NCBI GenBank assembly: GCA_013813185.1
Contig: JACCSD010000034.1
Coordinates: 1 to 6,512, forward strand
Reading direction: 5' to 3'
DNA from: Burkholderiaceae bacterium
GTDB taxonomy: Bacteria; Pseudomonadota; Gammaproteobacteria; Burkholderiales; Burkholderiaceae_F
DNA: 6,512 nucleotides
Numbering within the stretch: position 1 is the stretch's first letter; each line of letters starts with the position of its first letter. Both the position numbers and the translations under genes were made by a program. Below are positions 1 through 5,947 of the stretch, in pieces. The notes under the pieces are model-generated. The model ran no database searches. It saw only the letters and a list, made by a program, of their open reading frames with translations, and had not been told where the DNA came from.

Positions 1-87
1 TTTATGCGGACTGCCAGGAATAATTCAGGTATCTCCGTGTCGCAGCAATCGGGTAGGCCCCGCATTACACTGAGTGCGCGCGAAACG
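1..87. other. Upstream stretch before the operon, no clear signal
   Basis: These 87 bases precede the chosen start of the hydratase gene. The hydratase frame stays open upstream to an ATG at position 4, giving 28 extra residues rich in Ser, Arg and Thr that do not look like the start of a hot-dog hydratase, so I treat the stretch as non-coding leader. I see no convincing -35/-10 pair and no strong ribosome binding site; only a weak purine patch (GCGAAACG) lies next to the ATG at 88. The operon promoter and any regulator gene probably lie left of the window. Confidence 0.4.
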
Positions 88-936
88 ATGAACGCTGAAC
101 TCAATCGCTGGCAGCAGTGGATCGGGCGCGAAGAGCAGCGGATCGATCACATCACCGCTGCCCCGCTCGCCGCGCTTTCGGCGACGCTCGACCGAGACGA
201 TCCGGCGCCGCACACCGGTGATCCGCTGCCGCCGCTGGCGCACTGGCTGTATTTCACGCCGCTGGCGCGCACCACCGAGATCGGCCCCGACGGCCATCCG
301 CGGCGCGGCGGCTTTCTGCCGCCGGCGCTGGCGCGCCGCATGTGGGCCGGCGGGCGGCTGCGGTTCATCGATCCGCTGCGCGTCGGCGATGACGTTACGC
401 GCACCTCGTGCATCGCCGACATCAAGGTCAAGCAGGGCCACAGCGGCTCGCTGGTGTTCGTGACGGTGAATAACGCCATCGCCAATGCGCGCGGCGTCGC
501 GCTGACCGAGGAGCACGACATCGTCTATCGCGACCTGCCGCCGGCCGGTGCGAGGCCCGCTAAGACGAAGCCGGCGCCGACCGACGAAACCTTCGTGCGC
601 GAGATCATGCCCGACCCGGTGCTGCTGTTCCGCTACTCGGCACTGACCTTCAATGCCCATCGCATCCACTACGACCGCAGCTACGTGACCGAAGTCGAGG
701 GCTATCCGGGCTTGATCGTGCATGGCCCGCTGATCGCGACGCTGCTGCTCGACCTATTGCGCCGCCAGCACCCCGATGCAAACGTGCAGCGCTTCGACTT
801 CAAGGCCGTCACACCCGTCTTTGATATTCACCGTTTCAGTGTCTGCGGAAAGCCCGATGGCGACCGGCGCTTCCAGCTGTGGGCGCGCAACCACGAGGGC
901 GCATTGGCAATGCAGGCGAATGCCGAAATCATCTGA
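88..936 (+). CDS. MaoC/HTD2-type acyl-CoA hydratase (itaconyl-CoA or mesaconyl-C4-CoA hydratase-like)
   Basis: The 282-residue product is a double hot-dog hydratase. The N-terminal FAS1-like dehydratase domain covers about residues 5-140 and begins with the typical W-x-x-W-I-G-R-E segment. The C-terminal MaoC-type hot dog carries the active-site stretch Asn189-Ala-His191-Arg-Ile-His194-Tyr-Asp196, followed by the Gly-Leu-Ile-Val-His212-Gly-Pro loop. This arrangement is known from mesaconyl-C4-CoA hydratase and from itaconyl-CoA hydratase (Ich, PA0878 type), which add water to a C5 dicarboxylyl-CoA to give citramalyl-CoA. With a family III CoA-transferase and a CitE-like lyase downstream, itaconyl-CoA hydration is the favoured role; mesaconyl-C4-CoA is the alternative. 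I chose the ATG at 88 because family similarity begins there; the ATG at 4 would add 28 unrelated residues. The protein should be cytoplasmic, with no signal peptide or membrane segment. It is first in the operon, 13 bases before the dehydrogenase. Family is clear; exact substrate is inferred. Confidence 0.9.
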   Translation: MNAELNRWQQWIGREEQRIDHITAAPLAALSATLDRDDPAPHTGDPLPPLAHWLYFTPLARTTEIGPDGHPRRGGFLPPALARRMWAGGRLRFIDPLRVGDDVTRTSCIADIKVKQGHSGSLVFVTVNNAIANARGVALTEEHDIVYRDLPPAGARPAKTKPAPTDETFVREIMPDPVLLFRYSALTFNAHRIHYDRSYVTEVEGYPGLIVHGPLIATLLLDLLRRQHPDANVQRFDFKAVTPVFDIHRFSVCGKPDGDRRFQLWARNHEGALAMQANAEII

Positions 937-949
937 TCACCATCATCCG

Positions 950-2113
950 ATGCTGAAAACCGCCACCGACCAGTACCAGGACATCCGCGACGCCGTGCGC
1001 GCGCTGTGCGCCGAGTTCCCGGCCGAGTATCACCGCAGGATCGACGCGCAGCGCGCGTATCCCGCCGAGTTCGTCGACGCGCTGACGCAAGCCGGCTGGC
1101 TGGCGGCGCTGATTCCACAGGAGTACGGTGGTTCCGGGCTGGGCCTGACCGAAGCCTCGGTGATCATGGAAGAGATCAACCGCAGCGGCGGCAACGCCGG
1201 CGCCTGCCACGGGCAGATGTACAACATGGGAACACTGCTGCGCCACGGCAGCGCTGCGCAGAAGGACCACTACCTGCCGAAGATCGCAGCCGGTGAATGG
1301 CGGCTGCAGTCGATGGGCGTGACCGAGCCCACCAGCGGGACCGATACCACGAAGATCAAGACCACCGCCGCAAAAAAGGGCGACCGCTACGTGATCAACG
1401 GCCAGAAGGTGTGGATCTCGCGCGTGCAGCACAGCGACTGGATGATCCTGCTGGCGCGCACGACGCCGCTGGCCGAAGTGAAGAAAAAATCGGAAGGCAT
1501 GTCGATCTTCATGGTTGATCTGCGTGCGGCCGAGCGAAGCGGCATGACCGTGCGTCCGATCGCCAACATGGTCAACCACGAAACCAACGAACTGTTCTTC
1601 GAGAACCTCGAGATCCCCGCCGAAAATCTGATCGGCGAAGAAGGCCAGGGCTTTCGCTACATCCTCGACGGGCTGAACGCCGAACGGACATTGATCGCCG
1701 CCGAATGCATCGGTGACGGCCACTGGTTCATCGACCGCGTGACACAGTACGCAAGCGAGCGAGTCGTGTTCGGACGTCCGATCGGTCAGAATCAGGGCGT
1801 CCAGTTTCCGATCGCCGAAGCCTATATCGAGATCGAAGCGGCCAACCTGATGCGATGGAAGGCGTGCGAATTGTTCGACGCCCGCCAGCCCTGCGGCGGC
1901 CAGGCCAATATGGCCAAGTACCTTGCGGCGAAGGCCAGCTGGGAGGCCGCCAACGCTTGCATCCAGTTTCACGGCGGTTTCGGTTTCGCGCACGAATACG
2001 ACGTCGAGCGCAAATTCCGCGAAACACGGCTGTACCAGGTGGCACCGATCTCGACCAACCTGATCCTGAGCTACGTCGCCGAGCACCTGCTCGGACTGCC
2101 GCGGTCGTTCTGA
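950..2113 (+). CDS. Acyl-CoA dehydrogenase (FAD-dependent)
   Basis: This is a full-length 387-residue acyl-CoA dehydrogenase, the usual size for the soluble mitochondrial/bacterial type. An N-terminal helical domain covers about residues 1-115. The beta domain has the flavin-contacting Val124-Thr-Glu-Pro-Thr-Ser-Gly-Thr-Asp132 motif and Trp155-Ile-Ser157. The C-terminal helical domain contains the Gln-Asn-Gln-x3-Phe segment and the His-Gly-Gly-Phe-Gly-Phe-Ala-His-Glu stretch, in which Glu349 aligns with the catalytic base of short/medium-chain enzymes. It should oxidise an acyl-CoA to the 2,3-enoyl-CoA and pass electrons to electron-transfer flavoprotein. In this operon the substrate may be a branched C5 dicarboxylyl-CoA such as methylsuccinyl-CoA, but that is inference; a similar dehydrogenase of uncertain role sits in the Pseudomonas itaconate cluster. 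The ATG at 950 is chosen because upstream codons overlap the hydratase gene and do not resemble the family. Its ribosome binding site is weak, suggesting translational coupling. Confidence 0.93.
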   Translation: MLKTATDQYQDIRDAVRALCAEFPAEYHRRIDAQRAYPAEFVDALTQAGWLAALIPQEYGGSGLGLTEASVIMEEINRSGGNAGACHGQMYNMGTLLRHGSAAQKDHYLPKIAAGEWRLQSMGVTEPTSGTDTTKIKTTAAKKGDRYVINGQKVWISRVQHSDWMILLARTTPLAEVKKKSEGMSIFMVDLRAAERSGMTVRPIANMVNHETNELFFENLEIPAENLIGEEGQGFRYILDGLNAERTLIAAECIGDGHWFIDRVTQYASERVVFGRPIGQNQGVQFPIAEAYIEIEAANLMRWKACELFDARQPCGGQANMAKYLAAKASWEAANACIQFHGGFGFAHEYDVERKFRETRLYQVAPISTNLILSYVAEHLLGLPRSF

Positions 2114-2115
2114 GG
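2112..2115 (+). promoter_or_regulatory. Ribosome binding site of the CoA-transferase gene
   Basis: GAGG lies 9 bases before the ATG at 2125 and overlaps the TGA stop of the dehydrogenase (2111-2113). It fixes the start at 2125, although the same frame is open much further upstream inside the dehydrogenase gene. Confidence 0.65.
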
Positions 2116-2124
2116 AATTCGAAG

Positions 2125-3315
2125 ATGCTGCCGCTGCAGGGCATCACCGTGGTAACACTCGAGCATGCGATCGCGGCGCCGTTTTGCACGCGCCAGCTGG
2201 CCGACCTCGGCGCGCGCGTCATCAAGGTCGAACGTCCCGGCGTTGGCGACTTTGCGCGCGCCTACGACGCCCGGGTGCGCGGGCTCGCCTCGCACTTCGT
2301 CTGGACCAACCGGACCAAGGAAAGCCTGACCCTCGACCTGAAGCACGCGCTGGCCGGCGAGGTTCTAAACCGCCTGCTGGCCAGGGCCGACGTGCTGGTG
2401 CAGAACCTCGCTCCAGGCGCCGCCGCTCGCATGGGACTGTCGTTCGACGCACTGCACGGCAAATACCCACAGCTGATCGTGTGCGACATTTCCGGCTATG
2501 GCGATAATCCGGACTCGCCGGGTCCGTACCGTGACAAGAAAGCCTATGACCTTCTGATCCAGAGCGAATCCGGATTCCTCTCCATCACCGGGACCGCCGA
2601 CGAACCCGCCAAGGCCGGCTGTTCCATCGCCGACATCGCCGCCGGCATGTACGGCTATACGAGCATCCTCGCGGCGCTGATCGAACGCAGCAAGACCGGC
2701 CTGGGCCAACGCATCGACGTGTCGATGCTAGAAAGCATGGTCGAGTGGATGAGTTATCCGCTGTACTACGCATTCGACGGCGCGGCGCCGCCGCCGCGTG
2801 CCGGCGCTGCGCACGCAACCATCTATCCATACGGGCCGTTTACCACCGGCGACGGCAAGATCGTGATGCTCGGATTGCAGAACGAACGCGAGTGGCGGGT
2901 GTTCTGCCGCAGCGTGCTCGAGCAACCGGCGCTGGTCAGCGACGAACGATTCGCATCGAACGCCAAGCGAGTCGCCGCCCGCGAAGAGTTGCGCCGTCTG
3001 ATCGTCGAAGTATTTTCGGGGTTGACGGCCGAGCAGGTCGTCGCACGACTCGATGCAGCGCAGATAGCCAATGCCAGCGTGAACGCGATGCAGGACGTGT
3101 GGGCGCACGCACAGTTGCAGGCGCGCAGTCGCTGGGTCGACGTTGACACGCCGGCCGGGCCGGTGCCGGCGCTGCTGCCACCGGGGATTTCCGACGCTTC
3201 GAAGGTGCGGATGGATGCGGTGCCGGCACTGGGCCAGCACACCGAGGCGCTGCTGGCCGAACTAAACCTGAAACCGCAACAGATCGAGCAGCTTCGCGCC
3301 GATGGTGCGATCTGA
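2125..3315 (+). CDS. CaiB/BaiF family III CoA-transferase (itaconate CoA-transferase-like)
   Basis: The 396-residue product is a family III CoA-transferase, typical in length. Near the N-terminus it has Leu-Gly-Ala-Arg-Val-Ile-Lys34-Val-Glu36 followed by a Pro-Gly-x-Gly-Asp loop, the CoA-binding start of the fold. An Asn-Arg-Thr-Lys-Glu-Ser-Leu-x-Leu-Asp segment follows, then Ser-Gly-Tyr-Gly. Asp170, in Ser-Ile-Ala-Asp-Ile-Ala-Ala-Gly-Met-Tyr, aligns with the catalytic Asp169 of formyl-CoA transferase, which forms the aspartyl-CoA anhydride. Such enzymes move CoA between carboxylic acids, often from succinyl-CoA. Beside the hydratase and lyase the best guess is activation of itaconate (Ict, PA0882 type); mesaconate, citramalate or methylsuccinate are possible, as is intramolecular mesaconyl-CoA transfer (Mct type). 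The start at 2125 is supported by a GAGG site and by family alignment. It lies 11 bases after the dehydrogenase and 16 before the MmgE/PrpD gene. Cytoplasmic enzyme. Confidence 0.93.
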   Translation: MLPLQGITVVTLEHAIAAPFCTRQLADLGARVIKVERPGVGDFARAYDARVRGLASHFVWTNRTKESLTLDLKHALAGEVLNRLLARADVLVQNLAPGAAARMGLSFDALHGKYPQLIVCDISGYGDNPDSPGPYRDKKAYDLLIQSESGFLSITGTADEPAKAGCSIADIAAGMYGYTSILAALIERSKTGLGQRIDVSMLESMVEWMSYPLYYAFDGAAPPPRAGAAHATIYPYGPFTTGDGKIVMLGLQNEREWRVFCRSVLEQPALVSDERFASNAKRVAAREELRRLIVEVFSGLTAEQVVARLDAAQIANASVNAMQDVWAHAQLQARSRWVDVDTPAGPVPALLPPGISDASKVRMDAVPALGQHTEALLAELNLKPQQIEQLRADGAI

Positions 3316-3331
3316 AACCGAAGGCACTCCG

Positions 3332-4741
3332 ATGAACGACCACCATACGGGCCAGGCTCTGGCCAACCTTGCCGCCAATCCAGTGAACTCCATGCATGCC
3401 GGCCAGGCGTTGGCTAACTTTGCTGCAAATCTGAAGCTCGACGCTATTCCTGCCGCAGTACTCGACGGGGCCGAAGACTTTCTGATCGACTGGCTGGGTT
3501 CTGCACTCGCCGGCAAGGGCGCGCGCGCGGTCGAATCGATCGCGCGCTTCGCCGAATCCATGGCGCCCGCGGACGGCCCGAGCGAAGTGCTGATCCACCG
3601 CCGCCGCACCAGCCCGCTGGCGGCGGCGGTCGCCAACGCGGCCTCGTCGCACGTCGCCGAACAAGACGACCTGCACAACAGCTCGGTGTTCCATCCCGCC
3701 ACCGTCGTGTTTCCGCCGGCGCTCGCGGTGGCGCAGGCGCTCGGTCGAAGCGGCGCCGACCTGCTGGTGGCCGCGGTTGCGGGCTACGAAGTCGGCATTC
3801 GTGTCGGCGAATTTCTCGGCCGCTCGCACTACAAGGTGTTTCACACGACCGGCACCGCCGGCACATTGGCGGCGGCAGCGGCGGTGGGCCAGTTGCTCGG
3901 TTTGTCGCCGCAACAAATGACGCACGCTTTCGGCTCGGCGGGAACACAATCGGCCGGTTTGTGGGAGTTCCTGCGTGACGCGGCGGATTCGAAGCAGTTA
4001 CATACCGCGCATGCCGTCGGCGCGGGCCTGACCGCCGCGTACCTCGCCGCCGATGGATTTACCGGCGCGCAGCGCATTTTCGACGGCGCGCAGGGCATGG
4101 CGGCGGGCATGTCGCGCGACGCCGATGCGTCGCGGCTGACCGACCGCCTCGGCACGCGCTGGGCGCTCGCGGAAACGTCGTTCAAGTTCCATGCGTCGTG
4201 CCGGCATACGCACCCGGCGGCCGATGCTCTGCACCAGTTGATGCGAACGCACGGCCTGAAGGCTGCCGATCTCGCCGCAGTGAAAGCGCTGGTGCACCAG
4301 GGCGCGATCGACGTCCTCGGACCGGTGGTCGATCCGCAGACCGTGCACCAGTCGAAGTTCTCGATGGGCACCGTGCTCGGAATGATCGCGGTGCATGGGC
4401 GAGCGGGCGTGACCGAGTTCGACGAACACTGGCGCGATCCGGCGGTGACTGCATTCTGCAGGCGGGTCGCGATGCAACTCGATCCCGAGGTCGATGCGGC
4501 ATATCCGGCGCGCTGGATCGGCAAGGTCGAAGTGCAAACTCGCGACGGCCGCACGCTGCAGGCGCGCGTCAACGAACCGAAGGGCGATCCCGGCAACGCG
4601 CTGACGCGGACCGAACTGGAGGACAAGGCAATAAGCCTGGCCACTTACCGCGGCGGCGCGAGCGCCGCCGCGATGCAGCGCGCGATCGAACGGATCCGGT
4701 CGCTGCGCACCACATCGCGCGTCGGCTTCATTTTCGACTGA
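3332..4741 (+). CDS. MmgE/PrpD family protein (dehydratase / cis-aconitate decarboxylase fold)
   Basis: The 469-residue protein spans the whole MmgE/PrpD fold, which includes 2-methylcitrate dehydratase and cis-aconitate decarboxylase. Family similarity starts around residue 24 (Gly-Gln-Ala-Leu-Ala-Asn-Phe), then Phe-Leu-Ile-Asp-Trp-Leu-Gly and Leu-Ala-Gly. The active-site positions I can place are Glu110 and Asp112-Asp113, His121 in Phe-His-Pro-Ala-Thr, His171 in Phe-His-Thr-Thr-Gly-Thr-Ala-Gly, Lys221 in Ser-Lys-Gln-Leu-His, and Lys285 in Phe-Lys-Phe-His-Ala-Ser-Cys-Arg. By eye these match His103, His159, Lys207 and Lys272 of animal cis-aconitate decarboxylase; Asp93 and Thr97 appear as Glu and Leu. 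The reaction is therefore uncertain: a hydratase/dehydratase or lyase acting on a C5-C7 polycarboxylate in the itaconate-like pathway. Residues 5-16 are repeated at 22-33. The chosen ATG at 3332 has AAGG 7 bases upstream. ATG 3302, overlapping the transferase, and ATG 3392 (residue 21) are alternatives, and the latter fits the family N-terminus well. Confidence 0.9.
   Translation: MNDHHTGQALANLAANPVNSMHAGQALANFAANLKLDAIPAAVLDGAEDFLIDWLGSALAGKGARAVESIARFAESMAPADGPSEVLIHRRRTSPLAAAVANAASSHVAEQDDLHNSSVFHPATVVFPPALAVAQALGRSGADLLVAAVAGYEVGIRVGEFLGRSHYKVFHTTGTAGTLAAAAAVGQLLGLSPQQMTHAFGSAGTQSAGLWEFLRDAADSKQLHTAHAVGAGLTAAYLAADGFTGAQRIFDGAQGMAAGMSRDADASRLTDRLGTRWALAETSFKFHASCRHTHPAADALHQLMRTHGLKAADLAAVKALVHQGAIDVLGPVVDPQTVHQSKFSMGTVLGMIAVHGRAGVTEFDEHWRDPAVTAFCRRVAMQLDPEVDAAYPARWIGKVEVQTRDGRTLQARVNEPKGDPGNALTRTELEDKAISLATYRGGASAAAMQRAIERIRSLRTTSRVGFIFD
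3344..3430 (+). repeat. Direct repeat of 36 bases at the start of the MmgE/PrpD gene
   Basis: Copy 1 (3344-3379) and copy 2 (3395-3430) lie 51 bases apart, exactly 17 codons. They match at 28 of 36 bases by my count. The encoded segments, H-T-G-Q-A-L-A-N-L-A-A-N and H-A-G-Q-A-L-A-N-F-A-A-N, match at 10 of 12 residues. Most base differences are at synonymous positions, so the copies have been kept similar as protein or the duplication is old. The second copy is the one that continues into the conserved family fold. Confidence 0.8.
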
Positions 4742-4746
4742 CGCAG

Positions 4747-5556
4747 ATGTGGGCGCGCTCTTATCTGTTCGTTCCTGCCGACCGGCCGGAGCGCTTCGCG
4801 AAGGCGCAGGCGAGCGGCGCTGATGCAGTGATCATCGACCTCGAAGATGCGGTCGCACCCAACGCCAAGGTTGCCGCGCGTGAGGCGCTGGCGAATTGGC
4901 TGGATGCCGGCAACCGACCGGTGGTGGTGCGCATCAACGGCGTCGATACCGAATGGTTCGCCGATGACCTGGCGCTGGCGGCGCGACCCGGTGTCAGCGC
5001 GGTGATGCTGCCTAAGGCCGAACGCACTGCCGATCTCGCATGCGTGCGCGCCGCCGCGCCGTCGGCATCACTGCTGCCGCTGATTGAAACCGCGGTGGGC
5101 ATCGAGTGCGTGCGCCAGCTTGCCGCGACCGCTGGCGTGCAGCGGCTGGTGTTCGGCTCAATCGACCTGCAGCTCGACCTGGGCATCAGCGGCGATGGCG
5201 ATGAACTGCTGCTATATCGCTCGCAGCTGGTGCTGGCGTCGCGACTGGCGCGACTGGGGCCACCAGTCGACGGCGTATCGACCGCGATCGACGATCCGAC
5301 TGCGCTGCAAGCCGATGCACAACGTGCACGCCGGCTCGGGTTCGGCGCCAAGCTGTGTATTCACCCGCGCCAGGCGAAGCCGGTCAACGATGCCTTCAGT
5401 CCCACCGCGGAAGAGATTGCGTGGGCGCACCGCGTTGTCGCCGCTGCGGAACATGCTGACGGCGCTGCTGTCGCACTCGACGGAAAGATGATCGATCGCC
5501 CTGTGCTACTGCGCGCACAGGGGTTGTTGCGCCAGGCCGAGGAGCTGGGGCAATGA
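4747..5556 (+). CDS. CitE-like CoA-ester lyase, HpcH/HpaI family (citramalyl-CoA lyase-like)
   Basis: The 269-residue product is a TIM-barrel CoA-ester lyase of the CitE / malyl-CoA lyase / citramalyl-CoA lyase group. It opens with Arg-Ser-Tyr-Leu-Phe-Val-Pro-Ala-Asp-Arg-Pro-Glu-Arg16-Phe, the usual phosphate/CoA-binding start, followed by Ile-Asp31-Leu-Glu-Asp34-Ala-Val and Val-Arg62-Ile-Asn. Glu114 (Pro-Leu-Ile-Glu-Thr) and Asp140 (Gly-Ser-Ile-Asp-Leu-x-Leu-Asp-Leu-Gly) match the Mg-binding pair, and a Gly-Ala-Lys-Leu-Cys-Ile-His-Pro-Arg-Gln motif follows near residues 200-210. These enzymes split 3-hydroxyacyl-CoA dicarboxylates by retro-Claisen cleavage; with a C5 substrate the products are acetyl-CoA and pyruvate (Ccl, PA0883 type). 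It would be the last catabolic step here. The ATG at 4747 lies 5 bases after the previous stop and has no clear Shine-Dalgarno sequence, pointing to coupled translation. Malyl-CoA or another citramalyl-CoA isomer cannot be excluded as substrate. Confidence 0.92.
   Translation: MWARSYLFVPADRPERFAKAQASGADAVIIDLEDAVAPNAKVAAREALANWLDAGNRPVVVRINGVDTEWFADDLALAARPGVSAVMLPKAERTADLACVRAAAPSASLLPLIETAVGIECVRQLAATAGVQRLVFGSIDLQLDLGISGDGDELLLYRSQLVLASRLARLGPPVDGVSTAIDDPTALQADAQRARRLGFGAKLCIHPRQAKPVNDAFSPTAEEIAWAHRVVAAAEHADGAAVALDGKMIDRPVLLRAQGLLRQAEELGQ
5539..5544 (+). promoter_or_regulatory. Ribosome binding site of the truncated methyltransferase gene
   Basis: GAGGAG ends 8 bases before the ATG at 5553 and lies inside the end of the lyase gene. 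Together with the ATGA overlap it shows that the methyltransferase was built as part of this operon, so its early end is more likely a later loss than a chance open frame. Confidence 0.65.
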
Positions 5557-5843
5557 GCGCTACGGCGCCTTCGCCGATCCGCGTTCAGCAGCGGCTGCAG
5601 AAGTTCTGGAACGCGCGCTACCCCACCGAAGATTTTGTCTATGGCACTGCGCCGAATGACTCCCTGGTCCAGGCCGCGTCGCGCCTGAGTGCGAACAGCC
5701 GCGTGCTGTGCATCGGCGACGGCGAAGGGCGCAACAGCGTCTGGCTGGCACAGCGAGGCCATCGCGTCACTGCCCTCGACGTAGCGACGCAGGGAATCGC
5801 CAAAGCCGCACAGCTGGCTAGACGCCGCTTCGCAATCCGCTAA
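5553..5843 (+). pseudogene. SAM-dependent methyltransferase, truncated at the C-terminus
   Basis: Only 96 residues are encoded, against roughly 190-210 expected for this class I methyltransferase type (TehB-like / small soluble group; length from general knowledge). The N-terminus is well kept: Phe18-Trp-Asn-x-Arg-Tyr, then Tyr30-Gly-Thr-x-Pro-Asn-Asp36, the SAM-binding motif I Val51-Leu-Cys-Ile-Gly-Asp-Gly-Glu-Gly-Arg-Asn61, and the ribose-binding acidic residue Asp76 in Val-Thr-Ala-Leu-Asp. It then stops with two consecutive stop codons (TAA TAA, 5841-5846), before motifs III-IV and the substrate region. I found no continuation of the domain in the other + frames of the next ~100 bases, so a simple frameshift or a single nonsense mutation does not explain it. 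The start overlaps the lyase stop by four bases (ATGA) and has a good ribosome binding site. A 96-residue product is unlikely to be an active methyltransferase. The substrate of the intact ancestor is unknown. Confidence 0.8.
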
Positions 5844-5884
5844 TAAGGGCCGGAAACACCCATCAAATCGGGGCAGCGGTGACT

Positions 5885-5920
5885 GTTATGCGCAGCAAGT
5901 CAACGCTGCGCAAAAGTAAC
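5885..5920. repeat. Perfect 8-bp hairpin with outer GTTA/TAAC ends
   Basis: TGCGCAGC (5889-5896) is an exact inverted match of GCTGCGCA (5905-5912), leaving an 8-base loop AAGTCAAC. Just outside, GTTA (5885-5888) pairs with TAAC (5917-5920) if a 4-base AAAG bulge is allowed. There is no following T-run, so it is not a standard intrinsic terminator. It could be part of an RNA leader, a protein-binding palindrome, or the scar of a mobile or recombination site; the sequence does not decide among these. Confidence 0.6.
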
Positions 5921-5926
5921 ATGCCC

Positions 5927-5942
5927 CTCCTCTGCAAAGGAG
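5927..5942 (+). promoter_or_regulatory. Ribosome binding site of the GGDEF gene inside a small hairpin
   Basis: AGGAG (5938-5942) sits 5 bases before the ATG at 5948 and is a strong Shine-Dalgarno sequence, which decides this start over the in-frame ATGs at 5888 and 5921. CTCCT (5927-5931) is its exact complement across a 6-base loop, so the site could be masked in the mRNA. The 5-bp stem alone is weak, and pyrimidine-rich complements occur by chance. Confidence 0.55.
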
Positions 5943-5947
5943 CACTC

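Larger units (their letters stand above)
5844..5947. other. Intergenic leader between the operon remnant and the GGDEF gene
   Basis: This 104-base gap holds two possible hairpins, described separately. No insertion-sequence end is visible, and no intrinsic terminator with a T-run closes the operon. The frame of the downstream GGDEF gene is open from 5822 and contains in-frame ATGs at 5888 and 5921 as well as the preferred one at 5948. I could not identify a convincing sigma-70 promoter; TAATAA at 5841-5846 resembles a -10 box but lacks a good -35. Confidence 0.5.

Noticed and set aside
4..87. N-terminal extension of the hydratase starting at the ATG at 4
   Set aside because: The 28 added residues show no signal peptide and no hot-dog family similarity; the family start pattern begins at the ATG at 88.
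1372..1378. In-frame A AAA AAG heptamer inside the dehydrogenase gene, the same as the dnaX slippery sequence
   Set aside because: The zero frame continues through the whole conserved enzyme, the -1 frame is a low-complexity shadow ending at about 1518, and I see no conserved stem-loop. It most likely just encodes Lys-Lys.
929..2086. Long open frame on the minus strand opposite the acyl-CoA dehydrogenase (385 codons)
   Set aside because: It mirrors the dehydrogenase gene, has no recognisable domain and is explained by the scarcity of stop codons in GC-rich antisense frames. The + strand gene has clear family motifs.
2936..3949. Minus-strand open frame of 337 codons across the transferase/MmgE junction
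   Set aside because: Arg/Ala/Pro-rich translation without domain character, spanning two well-supported + strand genes; typical GC-rich shadow frame.
5885..5920. Possible integron attC site (GTTA and TAAC ends around a hairpin)
   Set aside because: The ends are in the opposite order from an attC site, which starts with an AAC-ending box and finishes with a GTT-starting box; the element is also too short, and no integrase or cassette array is present.
5885..5920. Intrinsic terminator of the upstream operon
   Set aside because: The 8-bp stem is suitable, but it is followed by AAAGTAAC and not by a T-run; the minus-strand reading also lacks a T-run after the stem.
5822..5947. Longer N-terminus for the GGDEF protein, since its frame is open from 5822
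   Set aside because: The extra residues have no recognisable character, and the strong AGGAG site with 5-base spacing points to the ATG at 5948.
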